Shown: in pieces, positions 1 through 5,720 of the stretch
How the letters are laid out: each line of letters opens with the position of its first letter
How positions within the stretch are numbered: position 1 is the stretch's first letter
From: Prevotellaceae bacterium
GTDB taxonomy: Bacteria; Bacteroidota; Bacteroidia; Bacteroidales; Bacteroidaceae
Length of the DNA stretch: 6,578 nucleotides
Assembly: GCA_021204715.1 (NCBI GenBank)
Contig: JAJPYW010000179.1
Coordinates: 1 to 6,578, forward strand
Direction: 5' to 3'
Notes under the pieces: generated by a model
Told to the model about the DNA's origin: nothing
What the model saw: only the letters and a program-made list of their open reading frames with translations
The model's database searches: none
Program-made: the position numbers and the translations under genes

Positions 1-11
1 GAATCTTTATG

Positions 12-19
12 CAAAGATA
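12..19 (-). promoter_or_regulatory. Candidate leftward promoter -7 box
   Basis: TATCTTTG on the minus strand matches the Bacteroidetes -7 consensus TAnnTTTG perfectly. No exact -33 TTTG lies at the right distance; the nearest candidate is TTCG, 22 nt upstream, inside the first palindrome. A poor -33 element next to a palindrome array would suit an activator- or repressor-controlled promoter. Transcription would start within the first few bases of the window and run off the left edge, so the gene it serves is not visible. Confidence 0.4.
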
Positions 20-39
20 TAACAATGAAATAACATATA

Positions 40-101
40 ATCGAAGCGCTTCCATGCAGTCTATCGAAGCGCTTCCATGCAGTCTATCGAAGCACTTCGA
101 T
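40..101. repeat. Three tandem 16-bp palindromic operator-like sites, 23-bp spacing
   Basis: Sites lie at 40-55, 63-78 and 86-101. Their common form is the perfect palindrome ATCGAAGCGCTTCGAT. The first two are identical over the full 23-bp unit and differ from the palindrome by one base (C for G at 53 and 76). The third has one different base, CA for CG at the centre. The core fits AANCGNTT, the central-CpG pattern typical of LacI-family operators such as cre and PurR sites. The array lies just upstream of a leftward -7 box, where a regulator would be expected to bind. Which protein binds is unknown. Confidence 0.7.
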
Positions 102-358
102 ACGACCTGATAAAAGTATTTGTTAGATGCTGCTCAAGCGTTTCTGCAAAATATTCGACCGCATCGGCACAGCGTGTTCAAACACAACGGCAGAATAGGT
201 TCAAACGCAATCGGAACATCAGTTACACGCATCAAGCAATATCTCTTAAATGTCTTGATAGCTTTCTTGCTCAACTTATCATAAACTGCATGGATAACTA
301 CAGATAATTATAATGAAGCGTTTTCATCAGTATCGGCATTATGTTTAATATATAATAT

Positions 359-390
359 GAAAAAATGGCGGCGGTTATCAACCGCACGCC
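359..390 (-). terminator. Intrinsic terminator overlapping the small gene's stop codon
   Basis: Minus strand: GGCG (387-390), a bulged T, GCGGTT (380-385), loop GAT (377-379), AACCGC (371-376), CGCC (367-370), then A and six T (360-365). This gives a GC-rich 10-bp stem with a 3-nt loop and a U-tract, a textbook rho-independent terminator. The stop codon TGA (378-380) and a second in-frame TAA (375-377) lie at the loop, so the 5' arm of the stem encodes the last residues (ACG). On the plus strand there is no T-run after the hairpin, so it should work for minus-strand transcription only. Confidence 0.85.
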
Positions 391-653
391 ACTTTATCAT
401 AGTCTATCAACTGTTCGTCCAATATGCCCAATGCCCTATCAAGCACCGTGGTGTCATCCAAGAGCACCAATCCACCGTCAGGCCCCGGTTCCAAATGGAT
501 GCCTACGCAGTATCCATCTTTAAAGTTACGGCCACCGAAGAAATTACGCACAGTATCCGGTCCCATACCAAGTTCATCACCGATTCTTTGCATACTGCCA
601 TCAGGCAGAGAATCTTTAATCCTTCGAAGTTGATTGAATGTAATCGCTCTCAT
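378..653 (-). CDS. Small putative HTH DNA-binding protein
   Basis: 91 residues from the ATG at 653. The N-terminal part is a plausible helix-turn-helix: residues 18-40 read as helix, turn and recognition helix (MQRIGDELGMGPDTVRNFF), followed by Gly-Gly. The rest is a compact domain with a Gly/Pro turn (EPGPDGG, 55-61) and an acidic helical end (LDRALGILDEQ). The composition is that of a real soluble protein. I recall similar small proteins annotated only as DNA-binding in Bacteroidales, but I know no target or characterised function. There is no clear Shine-Dalgarno sequence upstream, which is common in Bacteroidetes. It has its own promoter-like sequence and leader hairpin and ends with tandem stops TGA TAA inside an intrinsic terminator. 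It could be a transcriptional regulator or a small nucleoid-type factor; sequence alone does not decide this, nor whether it regulates bat or the palindromes at 40-101. Confidence 0.82.
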   Translation of the reverse strand: MRAITFNQLRRIKDSLPDGSMQRIGDELGMGPDTVRNFFGGRNFKDGYCVGIHLEPGPDGGLVLLDDTTVLDRALGILDEQLIDYDKVACG

Positions 654-704
654 ACACGAATAAGTTTAACGAGTTGTTTCTTTTTAAATTTACAAGCACT
701 TGAA

Positions 705-740
705 TTGGCTACCACCTACAATTATTACGGCTGTGGCCAA
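705..740 (-). promoter_or_regulatory. Leader hairpin upstream of the small HTH gene
   Basis: On the minus strand TTGGC (736-740) pairs with GCCAA (705-709), and an inner CAC/GTG can extend the stem past a 3-nt bulge, leaving a loop of about 17 nt. It would lie at the extreme 5' end of the transcript predicted from the candidate promoter, about 50 nt before the ATG. It could protect the 5' end or act as a regulator-binding element; it is not a terminator because no U-tract follows. Confidence 0.3.
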
Positions 741-751
741 CTATCACGCTA

Positions 752-782
752 TAAATGTAAGGAAAAAGAATGAAATAGCAAA
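752..782 (-). promoter_or_regulatory. Candidate Bacteroidetes-type promoter of the small HTH gene
   Basis: On the minus strand TTTG (779-782) is followed after exactly 19 nt by TACATTTA (752-759), which matches the -7 consensus TAnnTTTG at all fixed positions but the last. The Bacteroides primary sigma factor is known to use TTTG-N19-21-TAnnTTTG. Transcription would begin near 745-748, giving a leader of about 90 nt before the ATG at 653. It would let the small gene be expressed independently of the bat operon. The match is by eye and no start site is proven. Confidence 0.5.
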
Positions 783-932
783 CAAATCGTAGTCTTTTTA
801 ACTTAAAACACATCTTTTTTATACTTTTAGCAGGATTCGTTCCCTATTTAGGACTTGGTTCTCTTAAATAAGCGACTTATGCCATATTGACAAGCTACTT
901 GCATGCCTTCTTGTTTATAGAGCGGTCCCCTA

Positions 933-1937
933 TCAGATAATCTCGATGCTGCTCACCGGCAACCAACCTACTTTACCGTCCTCCAAGGAGATTTCTTTCC
1001 ATTCGCTGAGGGTGTTGTCTTTAATCTGCACCTTGCAGCCCTCATGCAGTATAAAGAGACTGGTACCGGTTTCACTGGGCGTGCTGCGCACGGTGACACT
1101 TGGAGTGAGCACGATGGCACGGTCGCGGTTGACCAATTTATCCTTCTGGCGGGAAGCGAAAAGATTGCATACAACGACTAAAATAAGGAAGATGACGGCG
1201 GCGGTGAGCCCGGCTTTCTTCAACCGCACCTGTTTGCCCAAGAAGAAGAGCCCTATCCCTACAAGGAACAGAATGAAGCAGACAATGGCCCATTTACCCC
1301 ACGTATCTGCCCCCAAATGGTCGCCCAAAGAGTGAATCCACGCTATGAAGAACACTTCGGGCACGGGCGTTATCTTGTCGACGGTCTTGGAGCGGGCAAT
1401 CTCAACATTGGCGCGGATGTCGCCATTGTCGGGTTGGAGCAACAAGGCGCGCTCGTAGTTCAAAATGGCGCGGGCGATGTCTCCCGACTTGTAATAGCTG
1501 TTGCCCAAGTTATAGTAGACTTCGGCGGCCTCGCCTTGCTGCAGCAGTTCTTCGTAGATTTGGATGGCGGCGGCATAATCGCCCCGTATGTAGGCGCTGT
1601 CTGCATCGGCCTTCGTGACTTCGCCTTGCTGCTTGTCGGCAAATTCGGTATGCGAGGCGATGGCGGGCATCTCCACCGCATCCGCTTCTGCCGGTGCTGC
1701 CTTGTCAGCTTTTACCTGTTCAGTCTCGTCGGTCACTTCCGCTGCTACCGGTTCCACTGCTTCCCATACCACTGTTTTTGCCCGCATAGAAGGACCATAC
1801 ATGAGCAAAAGCATAGCGAAGAGAGCTGTAATAATATTTATACTACCATTCTTCGCAACTGTTTTGATACCCATCAACCCACTTTTGCTTGACTTTATGT
1901 TTTTACTTGCTTGATTCATCTTTTCAGTTGTTCCCAT
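933..1937 (-). CDS. batE: BatE, TPR and SH3-like membrane protein
   Basis: 334 residues. The ATG at 1937 is preceded by GGGAGGA (1944-1950) with a 6-nt spacer, which decides the start although other in-frame Met codons follow (residues 7 and 22). Domain order: a basic N-region rich in Lys/Ser; a hydrophobic segment at about 33-48 (signal peptide or anchor); an Ala/Glu/Asp-rich linker (about 55-105); TPR units at about 107-172 (YYNLGNSYYKSGDIARAILN); two membrane helices at about 216-234 and 242-260, separated by KQVRLKK; and a bacterial SH3-like domain at about 270-334 (SVTVRSTPSETG, WLPVSS). The positive loop suggests a cytoplasmic turn, placing both TPR and SH3 domains in the periplasm. The first 50 or so codons are much more AT-rich than the rest. 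It is the last gene of the bat operon; I see no convincing terminator directly after its TGA stop. Confidence 0.94.
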   Translation of the reverse strand: MGTTEKMNQASKNIKSSKSGLMGIKTVAKNGSINIITALFAMLLLMYGPSMRAKTVVWEAVEPVAAEVTDETEQVKADKAAPAEADAVEMPAIASHTEFADKQQGEVTKADADSAYIRGDYAAAIQIYEELLQQGEAAEVYYNLGNSYYKSGDIARAILNYERALLLQPDNGDIRANVEIARSKTVDKITPVPEVFFIAWIHSLGDHLGADTWGKWAIVCFILFLVGIGLFFLGKQVRLKKAGLTAAVIFLILVVVCNLFASRQKDKLVNRDRAIVLTPSVTVRSTPSETGTSLFILHEGCKVQIKDNTLSEWKEISLEDGKVGWLPVSSIEII

Positions 1938-1957
1938 GCTTTATCCTCCCCGCTTCC

Positions 1958-3802
1958 TTACTTGATTGTATTCTCCATTTGGCTGATTACCTTCGTGGCC
2001 GTGTCGTAAACCTTGTCCATGGCCCGGCTTTGATCACCGGGGGCATACCGGGCAAACTCACAATCGTCCAATGCTTGCAGGAAACTCTGTGTCAAGGCGT
2101 CGTCCACACCCCGGCCACGCAGTTTCTCGGCCACATTCTCTCTTGACAAGCGCGACACGGGAATGTTCAGCTTGTCGCTCACATAACCCCATAGCGCCTT
2201 GAGCACTTCGTCGTAGAAAGTGCCTTTCTCGCCGGCGGCCAAGAGCTTTCCGGCTTGTTTCATGCGCTTCACGGCCACTTTGTTGGCCTTGCGCGTGCGC
2301 GTGCGCGCCACGTTTGCGTTGGCGGCGATCTGCTTGCGGTAGACCGTGAAGAGGGCGATGAACAAAATGGCCGGCACCACATACCACAACCAGTAACCTA
2401 CAGTGCCGAAGAAGTACTTGCCCCGCGGCGTGAGGCTCACATTGTTCTGCTTGATGAAGCGGATGTCCTCGTTCAGCACCCGCAACTCCTCCTTACTGGT
2501 GAAGTTGGCGATGGTCTGTGCTGCGTTCCCCTCTCCTTTCTCCACTTCCAAACGGTACTCTTCCGTGGAGAGCGTCTTGTACTGCCCTGACTTGATGTCG
2601 AAATAGCTCAACGTCACCGGCGGAATACGGTAGTTGCCCGCAGTGCGCGGAATGGCCAAGTACTCAATGACCAAGCTGCCCGACGATCCGGCGCTTGTCA
2701 AGCGGAAGTTATTCTCGGTTTTGGGGTCGTAGACCTCGAAGTCTTCCGGGAATTTCACTTCAGGCGTGGAGACCAACTTCAGGTTGCCGGTGCCCGATAT
2801 GACCAATTTAAGAGTCACGGCATCGTTTGTCTTCACTTTCGTGGCGTTGATAGAGGAAGAAAGACTTAAATCCCCCACTCCACCCGAGAAGTCCGACGGT
2901 TTGCCTGAAGGCAGCGGCTTCACATGGATGGTAAGTTTGGGCGTGGAGAGCGATTTCTTTACCTCCACATAGTTCGTACCGCCGTTGAAGAAAGCCTCGA
3001 AAGGATCGGAAACATGCGTGGCCTGCGCTATAGAGGCGTCGAACTGTGCCGGGTCGATGGTCAAGTCACCCGACTGCTGCGGGAAAAGCACGAACTGCCG
3101 GTAGACCGTGGCTTGGTAATTGCGCCCTTTGTAGTGTTCCAATCCCCACTTGGGGTTGTTGGGCTGCTCCACCTCCTGCGACTGGAATCCTTTGAAGTCG
3201 GGCAATTTGATGTTGTCGAAGCCGCGCAAGTCAACCGTGGTGTAGATTTTATAAGTCAGCACCAACGCCTCTTGTTCATACACCGTGGTTTTGCTGGCAG
3301 TTGCCGTTACAAAAAGGTCGCTGTTGGAGATAGAGGCCGAACCGGCACTGCGTCCCGAAGCGGCCGCGCCACCACTGCCCGAAGTGGTGTCATCGGCCGG
3401 AAGCACCTTTACTTTCACCGAGTTCGACACCATTTCATTGCCGTCGGCCGTAATCGACGCGCCCGGTAAGGTGAACTCTCCTTCGGTCGTGGCCAAAAGG
3501 ATATAAGTAAAGGTGATGCTGCTTGTCGACGTGGTCTTGCCGTTGACAATCTGCATGCTCGTCTGCGACGAACGGCTCGGCCCCATCAGTACGTCGAAGC
3601 CCTTGATGGAAGGCACTTGAAAGTCGCGCACATTCTGCGTGGTCACCACGTAGGACAACCTGAACTGGTCGCCAACCGCCACCGCATCGGGCGCGGAGGC
3701 GGTAAAAGTCACCTTGTCGTCGGCGCTGAGCCGCAGGCTCACCGCAAGGCACAGTAACAAAAGGGATACTATCTTATTCATTGTTTTCCGTTGTTCTGCC
3801 AT
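1958..3802 (-). CDS. batD: BatD, periplasmic beta-domain protein with membrane anchor
   Basis: 614 residues, the usual size for the BatD (oxygen tolerance) family. The hydrophobic segment at about 11-25 ends in LSA|DD, a likely signal peptide cleaved near residue 27. A long beta-rich extracytoplasmic region with Ig-like repeats follows, containing family-typical stretches such as VGDQFRLSYVV (43-53), FSGGVGDLSL (305-314) and FEVYDPK (355-361). A Gly/Ser/Ala linker (about 139-161) separates the first two beta units. One membrane helix (about 470-487) leads into a very basic segment (YRKQ...RTRTRKANK) and a helical C-terminal domain, probably cytoplasmic. The ATG at 3802 has AGAAGGA (3811-3817) 8 nt upstream; an ATG at 3781 (MNKIVSLLLL) would also give a good signal peptide, so the true start is one of these two. 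It likely acts as the large periplasmic scaffold for BatA/BatB. Stop TAA is 20 nt before batE. Confidence 0.95.
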   Translation of the reverse strand: MAEQRKTMNKIVSLLLLCLAVSLRLSADDKVTFTASAPDAVAVGDQFRLSYVVTTQNVRDFQVPSIKGFDVLMGPSRSSQTSMQIVNGKTTSTSSITFTYILLATTEGEFTLPGASITADGNEMVSNSVKVKVLPADDTTSGSGGAAASGRSAGSASISNSDLFVTATASKTTVYEQEALVLTYKIYTTVDLRGFDNIKLPDFKGFQSQEVEQPNNPKWGLEHYKGRNYQATVYRQFVLFPQQSGDLTIDPAQFDASIAQATHVSDPFEAFFNGGTNYVEVKKSLSTPKLTIHVKPLPSGKPSDFSGGVGDLSLSSSINATKVKTNDAVTLKLVISGTGNLKLVSTPEVKFPEDFEVYDPKTENNFRLTSAGSSGSLVIEYLAIPRTAGNYRIPPVTLSYFDIKSGQYKTLSTEEYRLEVEKGEGNAAQTIANFTSKEELRVLNEDIRFIKQNNVSLTPRGKYFFGTVGYWLWYVVPAILFIALFTVYRKQIAANANVARTRTRKANKVAVKRMKQAGKLLAAGEKGTFYDEVLKALWGYVSDKLNIPVSRLSRENVAEKLRGRGVDDALTQSFLQALDDCEFARYAPGDQSRAMDKVYDTATKVISQMENTIK

Positions 3803-3803
3803 T

Positions 3804-4607
3804 TTACCAATCCTTCTCCAAATGCCGCTCCTGCACCGGCAACTGTTTCTTCACCTCATCCTGCACGTTCTTTTCATCGCGCATCACCGAGTTGAGCAAT
3901 TGTTCCGCATTCTCCTTGGACATCTGGTTGTCCTGCTGCTGTTGTTGCTGCTGGTCTTGATTTTGGTCCTGTTGTTGGTCTTGTTGCTGTTGCTGCTGTT
4001 GTTGCTGGTTCTGATTCTGCTGGTCTTGGTTCTGGTCTTGATTTTGCTGGTTCTGGTTCTGCCCGTCCTGCTGCTGGTCCTTCAACAACTTCTGGCACAG
4101 TGCCAAGTTGTAGCGCGTCTCATCGTCCTTGGGGTTGTTGCGAAGCGACTCCTTGTACATCTCGATGGCTTTGGCATACTCCTGCCCCGCCTCGAATATC
4201 ACGCCCATGTTGTGGAATATCTGCGCCAACTTCGACTTGTCCTTCTCCACCTTCATGGCCGCCGCATACTGGTCCATCGCCTCTTGCGCCTTGTTCTGCC
4301 CCAAGAGCGTGTTCCCCAAGTTGAACATCGCCGTAGACGACTTCCCGTTCACTTCCAACGCCTTGCGGTAATCCACCTCGGCATTCACGTAGGCGCTGTC
4401 GCGGAACTGCCGGTTCCCCTTGCGGATATAGTCCCGCTCCGCCTTCTGAGCAACGGCTGGAAGCGTCCCGGCAAACAGCAACAAAAAGGCTGCAAAGACG
4501 CTCGCAAGCGCGGACATGGACCGACGCCGGGAGCGCCCTGCCCGCTTATCCCCGCACACTGTAACGGCATTTCCTTGCATATACCTGTTTTCTTTAACGA
4601 AAATCAT
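3804..4607 (-). CDS. batC: BatC, exported TPR protein with Gln/Asn/Asp-rich tract
   Basis: 267 residues from the ATG at 4607. I chose this start because it overlaps the batB stop as ATGA and has AGGAG and AGGTGG purine-rich sites just upstream (4612-4626). The frame stays open further upstream, but only inside batB. Other possible starts are ATGs at 4580 and 4517, the latter just before the hydrophobic stretch. A basic segment (GRSRRRS, 24-30) and a hydrophobic core (about 33-50) end in AVA|Q, a plausible signal-peptidase site after residue 53, so the mature protein is probably periplasmic. TPR-like repeats lie at about 57-90, 91-124 and 127-162 (for example FNLGNTLLGQNKAQEAMDQY). Residues 178-228 are 35 Gln, 8 Asn, 7 Asp and 1 Gly, followed by a charged tail ending LEKDW. 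BatC is a TPR partner in the Bat system, probably a protein-protein scaffold. Stop TAA is 1 nt from the batD start. Confidence 0.94.
   Translation of the reverse strand: MIFVKENRYMQGNAVTVCGDKRAGRSRRRSMSALASVFAAFLLLFAGTLPAVAQKAERDYIRKGNRQFRDSAYVNAEVDYRKALEVNGKSSTAMFNLGNTLLGQNKAQEAMDQYAAAMKVEKDKSKLAQIFHNMGVIFEAGQEYAKAIEMYKESLRNNPKDDETRYNLALCQKLLKDQQQDGQNQNQQNQDQNQDQQNQNQQQQQQQQQDQQQDQNQDQQQQQQQDNQMSKENAEQLLNSVMRDEKNVQDEVKKQLPVQERHLEKDW
3924..4076 (-). repeat. Low-complexity Gln/Asn/Asp codon tract inside batC
   Basis: This 51-codon stretch encodes residues 178-228 of BatC, almost only Gln, Asn and Asp, with the longest Gln runs nine and seven residues. On the DNA it is a CAG/CAA/CAN array (CTG/TTG on the plus strand). 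CAG and CAA alternate irregularly rather than forming one pure triplet, so the composition seems kept at the protein level although the tract could still change length by slippage. On the other strand it gives a long Leu/Val-rich open frame, which is an artefact. Confidence 0.9.
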
Positions 4608-5674
4608 GCTTCCACCTCGCTCCTTTCTCCCTGTTTCTTCACAGGACCACGTTTCCATTCCTCGAACAGACGGAAGTTGCCGAAGAGCGGGTTCTTCTTT
4701 TCGAGCAACAACAGTTCCGCTACAAGCAGCAGCAACACAATCCAAGCTACCGCTTGGAACTGTTCGTTGAAATCGGTGTAGACCTGCGTCTCCACCTCCG
4801 CCTTGTCAAGTTTCGCTATCTCTTTGCTGACGGCCTTCTGCGCGCTGCTGGTATTGTCCACACGCACATAAATGCCCTCGCCGGCTTTGGCTATCTCCTG
4901 ACACATGTTCTCGTCCAAACGTGTCACCACCACATTTCCCGAGCGGTCGCGCCGGTAACTGCCGTCATCGGCCGGAATGGGCGCCCCGTCGGGCGTGCCC
5001 ACACCCAATACATTCACCTGTATGCCTTTCTCTTTGGCCGCCTTCAACGCCTCCTCAAGACCGCCTTCATGGTCCTCGCCGTCGGTAATGACGATAATCG
5101 TGCGCCCCACCCCCTCTTGCGGCGTGAAGCTGCGCACGGCCAAGCTGATGGCACCGCCTATGTCCGTACCCTGCTCGGCAATGAGCGACGGGCTGATAGA
5201 CTCCAAGAACATCTTGGCCGACACGTAATCGCTCGTAATGGGCAACTGCGTGTAGGCGCCGCCGGCAAATACCACCAATCCTATCTTGTCGTTCGTCATT
5301 TTGTCCACCAACTGCGACACGAGCCGTTTGGCCTTCTGCAAGCGGTTAGGTTGCACGTCTTGGGCCAACATGGAGTTGGAGATGTCCATGGCGATAATCA
5401 CCTCCACCCCCTCGCGCTTCACCGTCTCCAACTTAGAGCCGAACTGCGGGCGTGCCAACAGTATGGCAAAAAGCCCCACGGCGGCGAAGAGCAGCCAAAA
5501 CTTCACCTCAGGGCGGTACTGCGACACCTGCGGCATCAACGCCGTCATCAACTCCTCGTCGCCAAAGCGGCATATCGCCTTGCGCCTGCGGTAATTCGAG
5601 TAGAAGTGAACAACCGCCAGCACCGGCAGCAAGAGCAGCAAATAGAGGCAGTTAGGATCTGCAAATCGAAACAT
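4604..5674 (-). CDS. batB: BatB, VWA-domain aerotolerance operon protein
   Basis: Complete 356-residue protein, normal family length. Membrane helices lie near residues 9-25 and 58-74, the latter running into the LARPQ motif, and near 308-324. The VWA domain spans about 91-290 with an intact MIDAS: DISNS (D97, S99, S101), Thr170 in GTD and Asp198 in ITDGED. Positive residues after helix 1 (NYRRRK) and after helix 3 (KRGPVKK) suggest cytoplasmic loops and tail, which would put the VWA domain in the periplasm; this topology is inferred. The ATG at 5674 is preceded by GAGGAAG (5679-5685), a good ribosome site. It begins 46 nt after batA in an AT-rich spacer, and its TGA stop overlaps the batC ATG (ATGA). 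It is a clear paralogue of BatA and probably forms part of the same envelope complex. The biochemical role is not established. Confidence 0.96.
   Translation of the reverse strand: MFRFADPNCLYLLLLLPVLAVVHFYSNYRRRKAICRFGDEELMTALMPQVSQYRPEVKFWLLFAAVGLFAILLARPQFGSKLETVKREGVEVIIAMDISNSMLAQDVQPNRLQKAKRLVSQLVDKMTNDKIGLVVFAGGAYTQLPITSDYVSAKMFLESISPSLIAEQGTDIGGAISLAVRSFTPQEGVGRTIIVITDGEDHEGGLEEALKAAKEKGIQVNVLGVGTPDGAPIPADDGSYRRDRSGNVVVTRLDENMCQEIAKAGEGIYVRVDNTSSAQKAVSKEIAKLDKAEVETQVYTDFNEQFQAVAWIVLLLLVAELLLLEKKNPLFGNFRLFEEWKRGPVKKQGERSEVEA
4612..4626 (-). promoter_or_regulatory. Ribosome binding site that fixes the batC start
   Basis: On the minus strand AGGAG (4620-4624) and AGGTGG (4612-4617) lie 12 and 4 nt before the ATG at 4607. 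This start overlaps the batB TGA stop by ATGA. Both signals sit inside the last batB codons, which fits translational coupling of batB and batC and argues against the upstream extension of the batC frame into batB. Confidence 0.7.
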
Positions 5675-5720
5675 CTTTCTTCCTCGCTTCTTTAAAATAT
5701 ACCTTTATATATATAACGCA

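Larger units (their letters stand above)
1..377. other. Non-coding region left of the small gene
   Basis: No convincing gene: the open frames here (for example 77-307 on the plus strand) have no ribosome site or recognisable protein features. The left part holds the 23-bp-spaced palindromes and a leftward -7 box (separate entries). Further right are a direct repeat GTTCAAAC(A/G)CAA at 176-187 and 199-210, also spaced 23 bp, and an inverted repeat ATCAAG/CTTGAT at 231-236 and 254-259. The stretch 300-360 is very AT-rich. It probably separates the small gene's terminator from a minus-strand gene that begins off-window to the left. Confidence 0.6.
654..932. other. AT-rich spacer between batE and the small HTH gene
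   Basis: 279 bases with no credible gene on either strand. It holds a Bacteroidetes-type promoter and a leader hairpin for the minus-strand small gene, described separately. Just downstream of batE only a weak 5-bp hairpin is visible (868-880, ATAAG/CTTAT with a 3-nt loop, two T after it on the minus strand), too weak to call a terminator. An imperfect direct repeat (AGGA near 832 and near 850, each followed by a GTTC-containing stretch) has no evident meaning. Confidence 0.6.

Noticed and set aside
41..101. CRISPR array or replication-origin iterons
   Set aside because: The repeats are contiguous with no unique spacers, there are only three, no cas gene is visible, and no DnaA boxes or replication gene accompany them. 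Operator sites explain them better.
231..259. Inverted repeat ATCAAG/CTTGAT as an RNA element
   Set aside because: The 6-bp stem with a 17-nt loop and no U-tract is within what chance gives in AT-rich spacer DNA.
77..307. A 76-codon plus-strand open frame in the left spacer
   Set aside because: It begins inside the palindromic repeats, lacks a ribosome site, and encodes a basic, Cys/Ser/Gln-mixed sequence with no family features.
868..880. Hairpin ATAAG/CTTAT as a terminator after batE
   Set aside because: Only 5 AT-rich pairs and two T residues follow it on the minus strand; too weak to support.
4608..4745. Upstream extension of the batC frame inside batB
   Set aside because: It adds 46 residues with no homology-like features, would bury the signal peptide, and ignores the ATGA start with a good ribosome site at 4607.
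3714..4781. A 355-codon plus-strand open frame rich in Leu and Val, antisense to batC and its flanks
   Set aside because: It arises from reading the Gln-codon tract of batC backwards (CTG/TTG). The minus-strand gene has a signal peptide, TPRs and operon context; the plus-strand frame has no recognisable domain.
4754..5695. A 313-codon plus-strand open frame antisense to batB
   Set aside because: It is composed of His/Arg/Leu-rich sequence typical of a frame opposite a GC-rich gene, while batB on the other strand is a complete family member.
5675..5720. Internal promoter in the AT-rich gap between batA and batB
   Set aside because: TATATTTT differs from the -7 consensus by one base, but no TTTG lies at the required distance upstream; the AT-richness alone does not justify a call.
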